Below the pieces are notes generated by a model. It searched no databases and was not told the DNA's origin. It saw only the letters and a program-made list of their open reading frames with translations. The position numbers were made by a program, and so were the translations under genes. This document shows, piece after piece, positions 23,720-31,956 of a stretch of DNA of 64,000 nucleotides. Location: positions 1 through 64,000 of the forward strand of contig JAEWFF010000018.1 in NCBI GenBank assembly GCA_023388965.1. The letters are read 5' to 3'. This stretch comes from Pseudomonadota bacterium. Lineage in GTDB: Bacteria; Pseudomonadota; Alphaproteobacteria; Rhizobiales; Methylopilaceae. Each line of letters opens with the position of its first letter. The first letter of the stretch is position 1.

Positions 23720-25708
23720 CTAGTTTGCCGTTGCGAGTTCGCCGTCCCGGACGTCGACATCCACGATGTCGGTAATATCCGTCTCTTCGGGCAGGGGCTC
23801 GTTGGTCTTCTCCACCCTGACCGCGGTCGCCTTGAACTCCGCGGTTCCGGCAATCGGATCGTTCGCCTCGATGGTGAGCGCGTTGACGTCCACCTCGTCT
23901 GGGAAGTTGCAGGCCATGAAGAGCAGCCCAGGCCGCAGGCCAGGATCCCGCCGCGCAGGCGCCAGCACCGAGCCGCGGCGCGAGGTCACCCGGACCACCT
24001 CGCCTTCGTTGAGGTTGAGGCGAACCATATCCTCCGGCGAGATGTCGACGCAGCCGCCTAGACGGATCGGAGAGTTGAAGCCCCCGGACTGCACGCCCGT
24101 ATTGTAGTCGGTGAGCCGTCGGCCGGTTGTCAGGCGCAGCGGGAAATCGTCGTTGAGCTTGTCCACCGGCAGTCGGTGCTCGACGATGCCGAACGGAGCC
24201 GGCCGGCCGCGCTTCTCGGGATCCTTCTCCCAGAGCCGAGCGTGCAGGAACGGCGTTTCGGGCCCGTCCTCGTCGGGGAAGGGCCATTGCAACCCGCCCC
24301 GTTCCGCAAGCATCCGGTACGACATTCCATGGTGCGCCGGCGAAACCTCACGCAACTCGTCCCAGACCTGTTCGGCGGTCTGAACCGGCCAGGCATGGCC
24401 CATACGCTCCGCGACAAGGCGGATGATCTCGATGTCGTCCTTCGCGCTTCCCGGCGGCTCCAGAGCCTTGCGCACAAGCTGGACCCGCCGTTCGCTGTTG
24501 GTGAACGTACCCTCGCCCTCGCACCACGCCGCGGCGGAGGGGAGGACGACATCGGCGAGCTGGGCAGTCTTCGTGAGGAAGATGTCCTGCACGACGATAT
24601 GGTCCAGATTCCCCAATCGCCTGATCACCGCAGTGGAGTCGGCGTCCGACTGAGCCGGGTTTTCACCCACGATGTAGAGGTTGGTGAGGTGCCCCTCATC
24701 CATGGCCTCCATCATCTCGGAGAGCGTCATGCCGTATTTCGAAGGCATGGTGACGCCCCAGATGCGCTCGAACTTCGCCCGATGCTCGGGATTCCCGACG
24801 TCCTGGAAACCGGGCAGGTTCTTGGGGATCGCCCCCATGTCGCCGCCGCCCTGGACGTTGTTCTGACCGCGGATCGGAACCAGGCCCGCGCCCCAGCGGC
24901 CGACCTGGCCGGTGAGAAGCGCAAGGTTGCACAGGGCCCGCACATTGTCGGTGCCGTTGTGATGCTCCGTGATGCCGAGCGTCCAGCACAGCTGCGCGCG
25001 TTCCGCCTTCGCATAATCGTGCGCCAGCTCGCGGATCAACTCCGCAGGCACGCCCGTCTCACGCGAGGTGGCTTCCAGCGTCCACGGTTCGCACGCGGCG
25101 ATATATTCTTCGAAGCCGGTAGTCGCGTTCTTGAGGAATTCCTCGTTGACCAGCCCAGCCTTGATGATCTCGCGGCCGACGCCATAGGCCAGCGCAACGT
25201 CGGTGCCGACGTCCAGACCGAGCCATACGTCGGCCCATTCGGCTGTCTTGGCCCGGCGCGGATCGACCGCGTAGACCTTGGCGCCCTTGTGAATGCCCTT
25301 CAGGGCGTGATGGAAGAAAATCGGATGTGCTTCCCGGGCATTGGAGCCCCAGAAGATGATCAAATCCGCATCTTCGATCTCGCGGTAAGACGAAGTGCCA
25401 CCGCCCGCACCAAATACCGTCACCAGACCGGCGACGCTAGGGGCGTGTCAAGTTCGGTTACAGGAGTCGATATTGTTGGTGCCGATCACCGCCCGGGCGA
25501 ACTTCTGGGCGGTAAAGTTCAGCTCGTTGGTCGAGCGGGAGCACGAAAACATGCCGAACGCGTCGGGGCCGTGAGCCTCGAGGTTGCGGCGGAAGCCCTC
25601 GGCCGCGCGGTCCAGAGCTTCATCCCACGAAGCCGGCCGCAGCACGCCGTTGTCGCGCACGAGCGGTTCGGTGAGTCGGGTGTAGTCCTGCTTCCCCTGC
25701 CTGGCCAT
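23720..25708 (-). CDS. Formate dehydrogenase catalytic subunit, selenocysteine-containing
   Basis: A 662-residue molybdopterin enzyme read through UGA at 25450-25448 (codon 87). Around the UGA the product reads DSCNRT-Sec-HAPSVAGL, exactly where FdhF-type enzymes carry their Mo-binding Sec or Cys followed by the catalytic His. A SECIS-like hairpin lies just after the codon. The molybdopterin domain continues from VFGAGGGTSSYREIEDADL, and the C-terminal molydop-binding domain contains RLTTGRRLTDYNTG and VRVTSRRG. The start at 25708 (MARQGKQDYTRL) has GGAGG five bases ahead. The N-terminal Fe-S portion of the normal alpha subunit is absent and coded two genes downstream. Confidence 0.92.
25418..25436 (-). 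promoter_or_regulatory. SECIS-like element in the formate dehydrogenase mRNA
   Basis: On the minus strand CGTCGCCGGTCTGGTGACG folds into a seven-pair stem (one G-U) with loop GGTCT at 25429-25425. The loop begins 18 bases after the UGA. The E. coli fdhF SECIS has the same GGUCU loop at nearly the same distance, so this is the predicted SelB binding site. Confidence 0.85.
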
Positions 25709-25793
25709 GGCTGCCTCCAGTATCTCTTTCGAAGTGTCATAATACCACGATCTGCGCGACCACGGTATATGACGGTCATTGCCCATATATCTA

Positions 25794-25808
25794 TATCGGA
25801 GACCGATA
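25794..25808. promoter_or_regulatory. Palindrome upstream of the formate dehydrogenase operon
   Basis: TATCGG-AGA-CCGATA is a perfect inverted repeat about 85 bases upstream of the formate dehydrogenase start. It sits in the only promoter region for the operon and could be a regulator's operator. No regulator gene for formate metabolism is adjacent. Confidence 0.4.
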
Positions 25809-26108
25809 CATGCAAGCGGTCAGTTCCGCGCAGGACAAGCCAAATCATGCCCTTACGCGGTCCGCGAGGTAATGTATCGGCCGTTTTATTTCAAGAAATT
25901 GCCGCCTCGAAGCCGCAGTGTGCGGCGCTACGACACATTTGAAAACTTCCATTCTGCCGACGGCCCCGGCGTCCGGACGAAACGCGCCATACATCAATCG
26001 ATATTATCGATCATATCATAGGCAAAGTGCATTGCCGCCGAAGCGTACTTTCTCGGTGGCGTGGCTCTGCATTCCGCGCGCTTGATTGCTTTTGCCGAAG
26101 CCCGTGGT
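25809..26108. other. Intergenic region, AT-rich, no gene recognised
   Basis: This stretch separates the formate dehydrogenase promoter from the end of the tctA gene. It is lower in GC than its surroundings, and ATCGAT-ATT-ATCGAT at 25997-26011 is a second inverted repeat. A plus-strand frame of 80 codons covers it but has no family resemblance or ribosome site. The change in composition may mark the border of a transferred selenium/formate segment. Confidence 0.45.
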
Positions 26109-27620
26109 TTAAGCCGATTCGTCGGCCATTTTCGCGAGCTTCGCGCGCATCTTCGGCACCAGTAGCGGAAGCACGAGCACCAGTATGGTCAACACCCACA
26201 GCACGATGCTGGTCGGCGTCTGGAAAAGGATCGATGTGTCGCCGCCCGAGAGCGTCAGCGCGCGCCGCAGATTGTCTTCCAGAAGGCGTGCCAGAACGAA
26301 GGCGAGCAGAATCGGGATTGTCGGTACATCGACCTTGCGGAGCAGGTAGGCGACGATGCCGAAAAAGACGGTGACGAGAAGTTCGAACGCGGAATTGGTG
26401 ACGGCGTACACACCGGCGAAGGAAAGGCCGAGAACGCCCGGATAGAGAATCCAGCTCGGAACCAGAAGCAGCCGCGCGAACACGCCCACAAGCGGCAGGT
26501 TCAGAACGAGCAGCATGATATTGCCGATATACATGGAGGCGATCAGGCCCCAGGCGATCTCCGGCCGCTGCGTGAAGAGAAGCGGGCCGGGCGTGATCGA
26601 ATACATCAGGAACGCGCCCAGCATGATGGCGGTGGTTCCCGATCCCGGAATGCCGAGCGCGAGCATCGGGATCATTGAGGCGGTCTGCGCCGCATTGTCC
26701 GCCGTTTCGGGCGCGGCCAGCCCCCGCATATCGCCCTTGCCGAACGTATCGTCGCGGTTCGAAAGGCGCTTTTCCGCGGTGTAGGCGACCGCGGATGCCA
26801 CCGCCGCGCCCGTGCCGGGCAGGATGCCGAACAGGAAGCCGACCGTCGTGGAGCGCAGCATGGCCGGCAGGCAGAACATGATCTCGCTCATCTTCAGCCG
26901 CAGGCCAGACGTATAGCGCGTCACCGTTCCGCTGTTCATGGCCTCGACCAGAATCAGCACTTCGCTGACCGCAAACAGGCCCATTGTGAGGCTGGAAAAA
27001 TCGATGCCGCCCACGAGGTCGATGGAGTTGAACGTGAAGCGCTCGACCCCCGATCCGCCGTCAATACCGACCATGGCGAACAGGAGGCCCAGGGCAAGCG
27101 CGGCCATCGTTTTCCAGGCCGAATAGCCGCCCATCGCCGTCAGCAGCGCGAAGGCGAGCGCCATCAGCGCCACGTAATCGGCCGGGCCAAAGGACAGGGC
27201 CAGCCGCGCGAGCGGAACGGCGAGGAATGTCATCAGGAGAACGGCGGTCGTGCCGCCGACGAAGCTGCCGATGCCGGAGATCGCAAGCGCCGCCGAACCG
27301 CGGCCCTGTTTGGCCAGCGGATAGCCGTCGAGCGTTGTCATGACGAGGCCGGGATCGCCCGGAATGTTCAGCAGGATCGACGAAATGCGCCCGCCATAGC
27401 CGGAGCCGTAATAGATGCCGGCGAGGAGGATGAGCGCCGTCTCCGGCGGAAACTTCAGCGCGAAACACAACGGCAGAAGCAGCGCGACGGCATTGATCGG
27501 GCCGATGCCCGGTAATGCGCCGATGGCCGTTCCGAGCGCCACGCCCGCAAACGCGACAACGAGGTTCAGCGGCGTGAACGCGACCTCGAAGCCGGAGAAG
27601 AGAAGGGAAAGAGCTTCCAT
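26109..27620 (-). CDS. tctA: Tripartite tricarboxylate transporter large permease (TctA)
   Basis: A 503-residue integral membrane protein with about 12 spans. TctA-family signatures are present: ALPGIGPINAVALLLPL near residue 40, GGRISSILLNIPGDPGLVMTTLDGYP near 75-100, and GILPGTGAAVASAVAYTAEKRLS near 270. It forms the transport channel with TctB and takes substrate from the periplasmic TctC. It is the last gene of the tctCBA operon on the minus strand, three bases after tctB. The carboxylate carried is not predictable from sequence. Confidence 0.93.
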   Translation of the reverse strand: MEALSLLFSGFEVAFTPLNLVVAFAGVALGTAIGALPGIGPINAVALLLPLCFALKFPPETALILLAGIYYGSGYGGRISSILLNIPGDPGLVMTTLDGYPLAKQGRGSAALAISGIGSFVGGTTAVLLMTFLAVPLARLALSFGPADYVALMALAFALLTAMGGYSAWKTMAALALGLLFAMVGIDGGSGVERFTFNSIDLVGGIDFSSLTMGLFAVSEVLILVEAMNSGTVTRYTSGLRLKMSEIMFCLPAMLRSTTVGFLFGILPGTGAAVASAVAYTAEKRLSNRDDTFGKGDMRGLAAPETADNAAQTASMIPMLALGIPGSGTTAIMLGAFLMYSITPGPLLFTQRPEIAWGLIASMYIGNIMLLVLNLPLVGVFARLLLVPSWILYPGVLGLSFAGVYAVTNSAFELLVTVFFGIVAYLLRKVDVPTIPILLAFVLARLLEDNLRRALTLSGGDTSILFQTPTSIVLWVLTILVLVLPLLVPKMRAKLAKMADESA

Positions 27621-27623
27621 GTC

Positions 27624-28052
27624 TCAGAATCCCAGCGGGCCGACGGGGAGCGGAAGATCGAGCAGCGTGTCGAGCACGAAGAAGAACACCAGCGATGTAA
27701 TGATGGCGGAAGCCGCCGCCGGAAGGGGCCGGGCCTCGAAGGCGAGCGCGCAGACGAAGATCAGAACCGAGGTCGCGAGGATGAAGCCGGCCGGCACCAG
27801 CAGGAACGGATAGACCACGCAGGCCGCGAGCACGGCGAGCACCCGCATCCACCGGCCGAATTCAAGCCGGATTTCCGCGGGCCGCAGCATGATGCCGACC
27901 CCGCTCACCCCGAGTATCGCGGACACGATCATCGGAAAGACACGAGGGCCGACCGGATCGGCCGCGAACGGCACGACCAGGGTGTATGCATGCCAGAAGG
28001 CGAAAGATGCGATGAGGACGAAAACTCCGCCCACCAGCCGGTCGGTCGTCAT
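27624..28052 (-). CDS. tctB: Tripartite tricarboxylate transporter small permease (TctB)
   Basis: A 142-residue membrane protein with four predicted spans, the size and topology of TctB. The first span is VFVLIASFAFWHAYTLVVPF, and the GPRVFPMIVSAILGVSGVG loop is typical. It precedes tctA with a three-base gap, and follows tctC by about 80 bases. Confidence 0.88.
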   Translation of the reverse strand: MTTDRLVGGVFVLIASFAFWHAYTLVVPFAADPVGPRVFPMIVSAILGVSGVGIMLRPAEIRLEFGRWMRVLAVLAACVVYPFLLVPAGFILATSVLIFVCALAFEARPLPAAASAIITSLVFFFVLDTLLDLPLPVGPLGF

Positions 28053-28133
28053 CCCTCTGTCCTCCCTGATCGCCGGAAACCGGATGTCCCGCGGCGGTAG
28101 CCGCGGAACATCCCGATGTCAGCTTTATCGGCG

Positions 28134-29114
28134 TTACTTGGCGACGAGGCCGACCTCTTCCGCAAGAGCGCGGAAATCGGCGGTCCGCTTCTTGGCGAAG
28201 GCGTCGAATTCCTCACCCGCCATATTGAACTCGTAGAGTCCCTGCTCGTTGCGCAGCTTCTCCCATTCGGGGTTGGCCTGCAGCTTCTCCAGCGCGTCCG
28301 CCCAGTATTTATAGGCTTCGTCGGAGACTTTCGGCCCCATATAGAAGCCGCGGACAATCGGCCATTGCACGTCGTAGCCCTGTTCCTTCGCCGTCGGAAC
28401 GTCGGCGAACGGACCGGGCAGGCGCTCTTCCGAGAAGACGGCCAGAAGGCGGATTTCACCGGCTTCGAGCTGGCCGCGCACTTCCGAAGCATCGCCCGGG
28501 AACAGTTCGATATGGCCGCCGAGAAGCGCCGCGATCGACTCGCCGCCGCCCTCATAGGAGAGGAAGCGCATCTTGCGGGGATCGACGCCGGCCGCCTTGA
28601 GCACCAAAGCGGGCTTCATCCAGTCTTGGCTGCCGAGCGTGCCGCCGGCGCCGACCGTGACCGAGGTCACGTCTTCCTTGAGGGCCTTGACCACGTCCTC
28701 GAGCGTCTTGAATTTGCTGTCCTTACGGACGGCGAGCACGCCGTAATCGGCGCCGACCGCGCCGAGCCAGCGCACGTCGTTTTCGGTGAAGCGTCCGAAC
28801 TTGCCCTGCGCGAGGTTCACCCACGAACCCGTCGACACGGCGACGATGGTGTTGCCGTCGTCGGGCTTTTGCGCCTGCATATAATTATAGGCCACCGCGC
28901 CGATGCCGCCCGGCATGTTGGTGGTGCGGATCGTCGGCTCGACGATCTTCAGCTCGTTCAGGGCGCGGCTCGTCACGCGGCAGGTGAGGTCGAAGCCGCC
29001 GCCGGGCGCCGCAGGGGCGATGCATTCCGGATTCTGGGCCGTGAAGCCTTGCGCAAAGGCTGCAGCGGGAAGCGCCACCACCGCGCACAGAAGAGTTTTA
29101 GCGAACAGCTTCAT
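28134..29114 (-). CDS. tctC: Tripartite tricarboxylate transporter binding protein (TctC/Bug)
   Basis: A 326-residue periplasmic protein with a signal peptide (KLFAKTLLCAVVALPAAAFAQG) and the Bug fold: CIAPAAPGGGFDLTCR near the mature N-terminus, TNMPGGIGAVAYN, and VTVGAGGTLGSQDW. Start at 29114 has GAGGAGG ahead; an upstream frame extension of 16 codons has none. It is the first gene of its operon, and its promoter region carries an operator-like TGTCGACA shared with the divergent GntR gene. Confidence 0.92.
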   Translation of the reverse strand: MKLFAKTLLCAVVALPAAAFAQGFTAQNPECIAPAAPGGGFDLTCRVTSRALNELKIVEPTIRTTNMPGGIGAVAYNYMQAQKPDDGNTIVAVSTGSWVNLAQGKFGRFTENDVRWLGAVGADYGVLAVRKDSKFKTLEDVVKALKEDVTSVTVGAGGTLGSQDWMKPALVLKAAGVDPRKMRFLSYEGGGESIAALLGGHIELFPGDASEVRGQLEAGEIRLLAVFSEERLPGPFADVPTAKEQGYDVQWPIVRGFYMGPKVSDEAYKYWADALEKLQANPEWEKLRNEQGLYEFNMAGEEFDAFAKKRTADFRALAEEVGLVAK

Positions 29115-29131
29115 GGAATTCCTCCTCGCTT

Positions 29132-29140
29132 TTGTCGACA
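29132..29140. promoter_or_regulatory. TGTCGACA operator-like palindrome (tctC side)
   Basis: TTGTCGACA lies 18 bases upstream of the tctC start. GntR/FCD regulators of the FadR group commonly bind short palindromes with a TTGT-ACAA outline, and a regulator of that group is divergently coded next to it. Confidence 0.5.
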
Positions 29141-29182
29141 TTAATGCGGTATACAAGGGCACAGGCCCACATTACGGTCAAG

Positions 29183-29194
29183 TCTGTCGACAGA
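29183..29194. promoter_or_regulatory. TGTCGACA operator-like palindrome (gntR side)
   Basis: The perfect 12-base palindrome TCTGTCGACAGA lies 20 bases before the regulator's ATG. It shares TGTCGACA with the site 50 bases away, so one regulator could loop or bind both and repress both directions. Confidence 0.55.
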
Positions 29195-29213
29195 ATTGCA
29201 AAATTCAGATGCC

Positions 29214-29954
29214 ATGAAAACTCGTGAAGCCGTTACCGAGGAGACATTGCCAGAGGCCGGCGAGCAGAACCTGACGACGCGCATCTACGATGTGCTGATG
29301 CACGCCATCCTGTCGGGGGAGATCGCGCCGGGGCAGAAGCTGAGCGAACCGGCGATGGCGCGCGAGTTCAAGGCGAGCCGTGCCCCGATCCGCGAAGCGA
29401 TCCGCCGCCTTCAGGAGCGCGGCCTCGTCGTTTATTCCGCCAATCGCGGTGCACGCGTCGCCCGGCCGACCGCGCAAGATTTTCTCGGCCTTCTCGATGT
29501 GCGCGAAGCGCTCGAAGGCATGGCGGCGCGCCTTGCCGCCGTACATATGAGCGCGGCCCAGATCGAGACACTGAAGCGATTGGTGGACGGTCACTACGCC
29601 GGTATCGAGCGCGATCCGATGGGCGCCTATATGCAGGACGATCCCGAGATGGATTTCCATATCCAGATCGCGCGCGGCGGCGGCAACACCATCCTGTCGA
29701 GCCTTCTCTGCGACCAGTTCTATCCGCGTCTGCTGCTGTGTCGCCGTCTCCACAGAACGGTCAGCGGCCGCGGCAAGGAAGCGTGGAAGGAACATCTCGC
29801 CGTGACCGAGGCTATCGCTCATCGCGACGGGGAGTTCGCCGAAATTCTCATGCGCCGCCATATCCGCGCGGCGAAAAACGCTCTGTCCGAGGCGCTCGGC
29901 GTCGCAGCCGCCGCAAAACCGAAAGCGGCCCGCAACGCGATAACAGCCGCCTGA
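29214..29954 (+). CDS. GntR-family (FCD) transcriptional regulator
   Basis: A 246-residue regulator. The winged helix is at about 20-80 (QKLSEPAMAREFKASRAPIREAIRRLQERGLV) and the FCD ligand domain follows, with metal-type ligand positions in DPEMDFHIQIARGGGN. This family responds to carboxylic acids. It is divergent from tctCBA and 28 bases ahead of the lyase gene, so it probably controls both. An in-frame TTG at 29196 would add six residues but would place the start inside the operator. Confidence 0.9.
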   Translation: MKTREAVTEETLPEAGEQNLTTRIYDVLMHAILSGEIAPGQKLSEPAMAREFKASRAPIREAIRRLQERGLVVYSANRGARVARPTAQDFLGLLDVREALEGMAARLAAVHMSAAQIETLKRLVDGHYAGIERDPMGAYMQDDPEMDFHIQIARGGGNTILSSLLCDQFYPRLLLCRRLHRTVSGRGKEAWKEHLAVTEAIAHRDGEFAEILMRRHIRAAKNALSEALGVAAAAKPKAARNAITAA

Positions 29955-29982
29955 TGCACGTATTTATCCAAGGGAAACACAG

Positions 29983-30840
29983 ATGAAAAAGACGACGCGC
30001 CTTCGCCAGCTCTATGCCCAGGGTCTGCTGGTCGCACCGGGCGCATTCGACGGTCTTTCAGCAAAACTCGTCGAGCAGGCCGGGTTTTCCGCCGTTTATT
30101 CGAGCGGCGGCGCGATTGCCCGCTCGACCGGCGTCCCCGATCTCGGCCTGCTGGATCTCGGCGACAATGTGGAGCGCGTCATGCAGATCGCCGATGCGGT
30201 CGAGGTTCCGGTGATCGCCGATGCCGATACCGGCCATGGCAACGCTCTCAACGCCCGCAAGACGGCACGCCTGTTCGAGCGCGCCGGCGTTGCCGGTTTC
30301 CATATCGAAGATCAGATCCTGCCGAAGAAATGCGGTCATTACGACGACAAGAGCATCGTTTCGGTGCAGGAGTTCACGGGCAAGATCAAGGCGGTCCGCG
30401 ATGCGCTCCATGACGACGACTTCGTCATCATCGCGCGTACCGACGCTCTGGCGATCGACGGGCTGGACGCCGCTATCGACCGTGCGCACGCCTATGCGGA
30501 AGCTGGCGCGGACGTGCTGTTCGTCGAAGCGCCGGTTTCGGAGGAGCAGATCGCCCGCATCGCGCGCGAACTTCCGCAGCCGAAGCTCATCAACATGTTC
30601 TACGGCGGCAAGACACCGCTCGTGCCGGTCTCCCGTCTCGAGGAACTCGGTTATGCGATCTGCATCATTCCGAGCGATCTTCAGAGGTCTGCGATCCGCG
30701 CCATGCAGAACGCGCTTGAAGTCCTGAAGCGCGACGGCAATACCGGCGCCATTCAGGACCGGCTTGCGAGCTTCAAGGAGCGCGAAGAGGTGATCGGTTC
30801 GGCCGCCTATGCCGAGCTCGACCGCAAATACGGCGCCTGA
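29983..30840 (+). CDS. Isocitrate lyase/PEP mutase family carbon-carbon lyase
   Basis: A 285-residue TIM-barrel enzyme close to methylisocitrate lyase and dimethylmalate lyase. VYSSGGAIARSTGVPDLGLL, the magnesium loop DADTGHGN, the catalytic KKCGH and ARTDAL motifs are all present. It probably splits a 2-hydroxy di- or tricarboxylate into a keto acid and a second acid. The neighbouring transporter would bring in the substrate and the GntR protein would sense it. Methylisocitrate lyase of the propionate pathway is less likely because no prpC or prpD is nearby. Confidence 0.85.
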   Translation: MKKTTRLRQLYAQGLLVAPGAFDGLSAKLVEQAGFSAVYSSGGAIARSTGVPDLGLLDLGDNVERVMQIADAVEVPVIADADTGHGNALNARKTARLFERAGVAGFHIEDQILPKKCGHYDDKSIVSVQEFTGKIKAVRDALHDDDFVIIARTDALAIDGLDAAIDRAHAYAEAGADVLFVEAPVSEEQIARIARELPQPKLINMFYGGKTPLVPVSRLEELGYAICIIPSDLQRSAIRAMQNALEVLKRDGNTGAIQDRLASFKEREEVIGSAAYAELDRKYGA

Positions 30841-30846
30841 CGGGCC

Positions 30847-30874
30847 GCGGCGGCGGCTATCGCCGGCTGCTTTT
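30847..30874 (+). terminator. Possible terminator after the lyase gene
   Basis: CGGCG-GCTAT-CGCCG can form a stem within a longer GC-rich fold, followed after a few bases by TTTT. It is placed just after the stop codon and before the converging DUF2218 gene. Confidence 0.4.
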
Positions 30875-30878
30875 CACA

Positions 30879-31172
30879 TCAGCCCGCGTCGGTACGGTGC
30901 CAGGTGAGGTCGAGATTTTCGCGAAATGCGAAGCGTTTCAGGTGGTCCTCGATGACGTCCTTGATGCGTCCTTCCTCGGCTTCCCCGGGCGTTTCGCAGC
31001 GGATGTGAAGTACCTCGTTCTCGGCCGTCATGTGGCATTTGCCGAACGGGAAATCGACGAAACCCTTGCCGGCGTCGAACTCGGCCGGAACCTTGTGGCG
31101 GAAATGCTTGCACAGCGCCTGCAGATAACGCGAGGCCAGCTCCGTCCGCACGGTCAATTCAGTCGTTTGCAT
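30879..31172 (-). CDS. DUF2218 domain protein
   Basis: A 97-residue cytoplasmic protein. The conserved core YLQALCKHFRHKVPAEFDAGKG and GKCHMTAENEVLHIRCE match DUF2218, a family often placed with siderophore uptake genes and of unknown function. It is the last gene of the iron operon and overlaps the ATPase gene by 14 bases. Confidence 0.8.
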   Translation of the reverse strand: MQTTELTVRTELASRYLQALCKHFRHKVPAEFDAGKGFVDFPFGKCHMTAENEVLHIRCETPGEAEEGRIKDVIEDHLKRFAFRENLDLTWHRTDAG

Positions 31173-31956
31173 GGATGATCCTGTCGGCCGCGCCGTCGAT
31201 GAGGATGAAGGGTTTGCCGCGCGAACAATGTTCGATGCGCGCTTCGACGCCATAGGCGCGGCGGATGATGTCCGCCGTCAATATCTCGTTCGGAGGCCCG
31301 GCGGCAAGCAGGCGGCCATCGGCGATGACGATGACAATATCGCATGAGCGGATGGCGAGATTGATGTCGTGAACGGCGATGAGGGCGGTGATGCCGCTCT
31401 GCCGCGTCGCGCGGCGTACAGCCGCGATGACGTCCATCTGCCAATGCAGGTCGAGCGCGGATGTCGGCTCGTCGAGCAGCATCAGGCGCGGCGCGCGGGC
31501 CATGATCTGCGCAAGGCCGATCATCTGGCGCTGCCCGCCCGACATTTCCGACAGCGCGCGCAGCGCAAGATCGCGGATGCCGAGTTCCGTAAAGACACGC
31601 TCGACCGCACACTCTGCGCCCTTGCGGGAGAGTTCGGCGCGCGTTGCTCGCACCGCACTCAGCACGGCCTCATAGGCGACGAGCGGCGACGATTGCGGCA
31701 GGCTCTGCGGAAGATAGGCGACCGTCCGCACGCGCTCGGCGAGCGGCATGCGCAGGAGATCGCGGTCCTCGAAGAACGCGCTGCCTCTGGCCGAAATGAG
31801 GCCGGCCAAAGCTTTCAGCAGCGTTGATTTGCCGGCGGCGTTCGGGCCGACAAGCGCGGCAAGGCTCGCGGGAGGAAGGCGCGCGACCTGGATATCGCTC
31901 AGGACATTGCGGCCGCGATAGCCCGCCGAGGCGATGTCGATGGAAAGTCCGCTCAT
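31159..31956 (-). CDS. FecCD-type iron-siderophore ABC transporter ATPase
   Basis: A 265-residue ATPase with Walker A GPNAAGKST, signature MSGGQRQM, Walker B LMLLDEP and switch region AVHDINLAIRSCD. It belongs to the FepC/FhuC group. Its start overlaps the permease stop by four bases. The frame stays open upstream, but the ABC domain and a proper start begin at MSGLSIDIA. Confidence 0.93.
   Translation of the reverse strand: MSGLSIDIASAGYRGRNVLSDIQVARLPPASLAALVGPNAAGKSTLLKALAGLISARGSAFFEDRDLLRMPLAERVRTVAYLPQSLPQSSPLVAYEAVLSAVRATRAELSRKGAECAVERVFTELGIRDLALRALSEMSGGQRQMIGLAQIMARAPRLMLLDEPTSALDLHWQMDVIAAVRRATRQSGITALIAVHDINLAIRSCDIVIVIADGRLLAAGPPNEILTADIIRRAYGVEARIEHCSRGKPFILIDGAADRIIHAND

Noticed and set aside
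25448..25450. UGA in the formate dehydrogenase gene as a disabling mutation
   Set aside because: The codon is at the exact Sec position, is followed by a SECIS-like hairpin with GGUCU loop, and tRNA-Sec and selB are adjacent.
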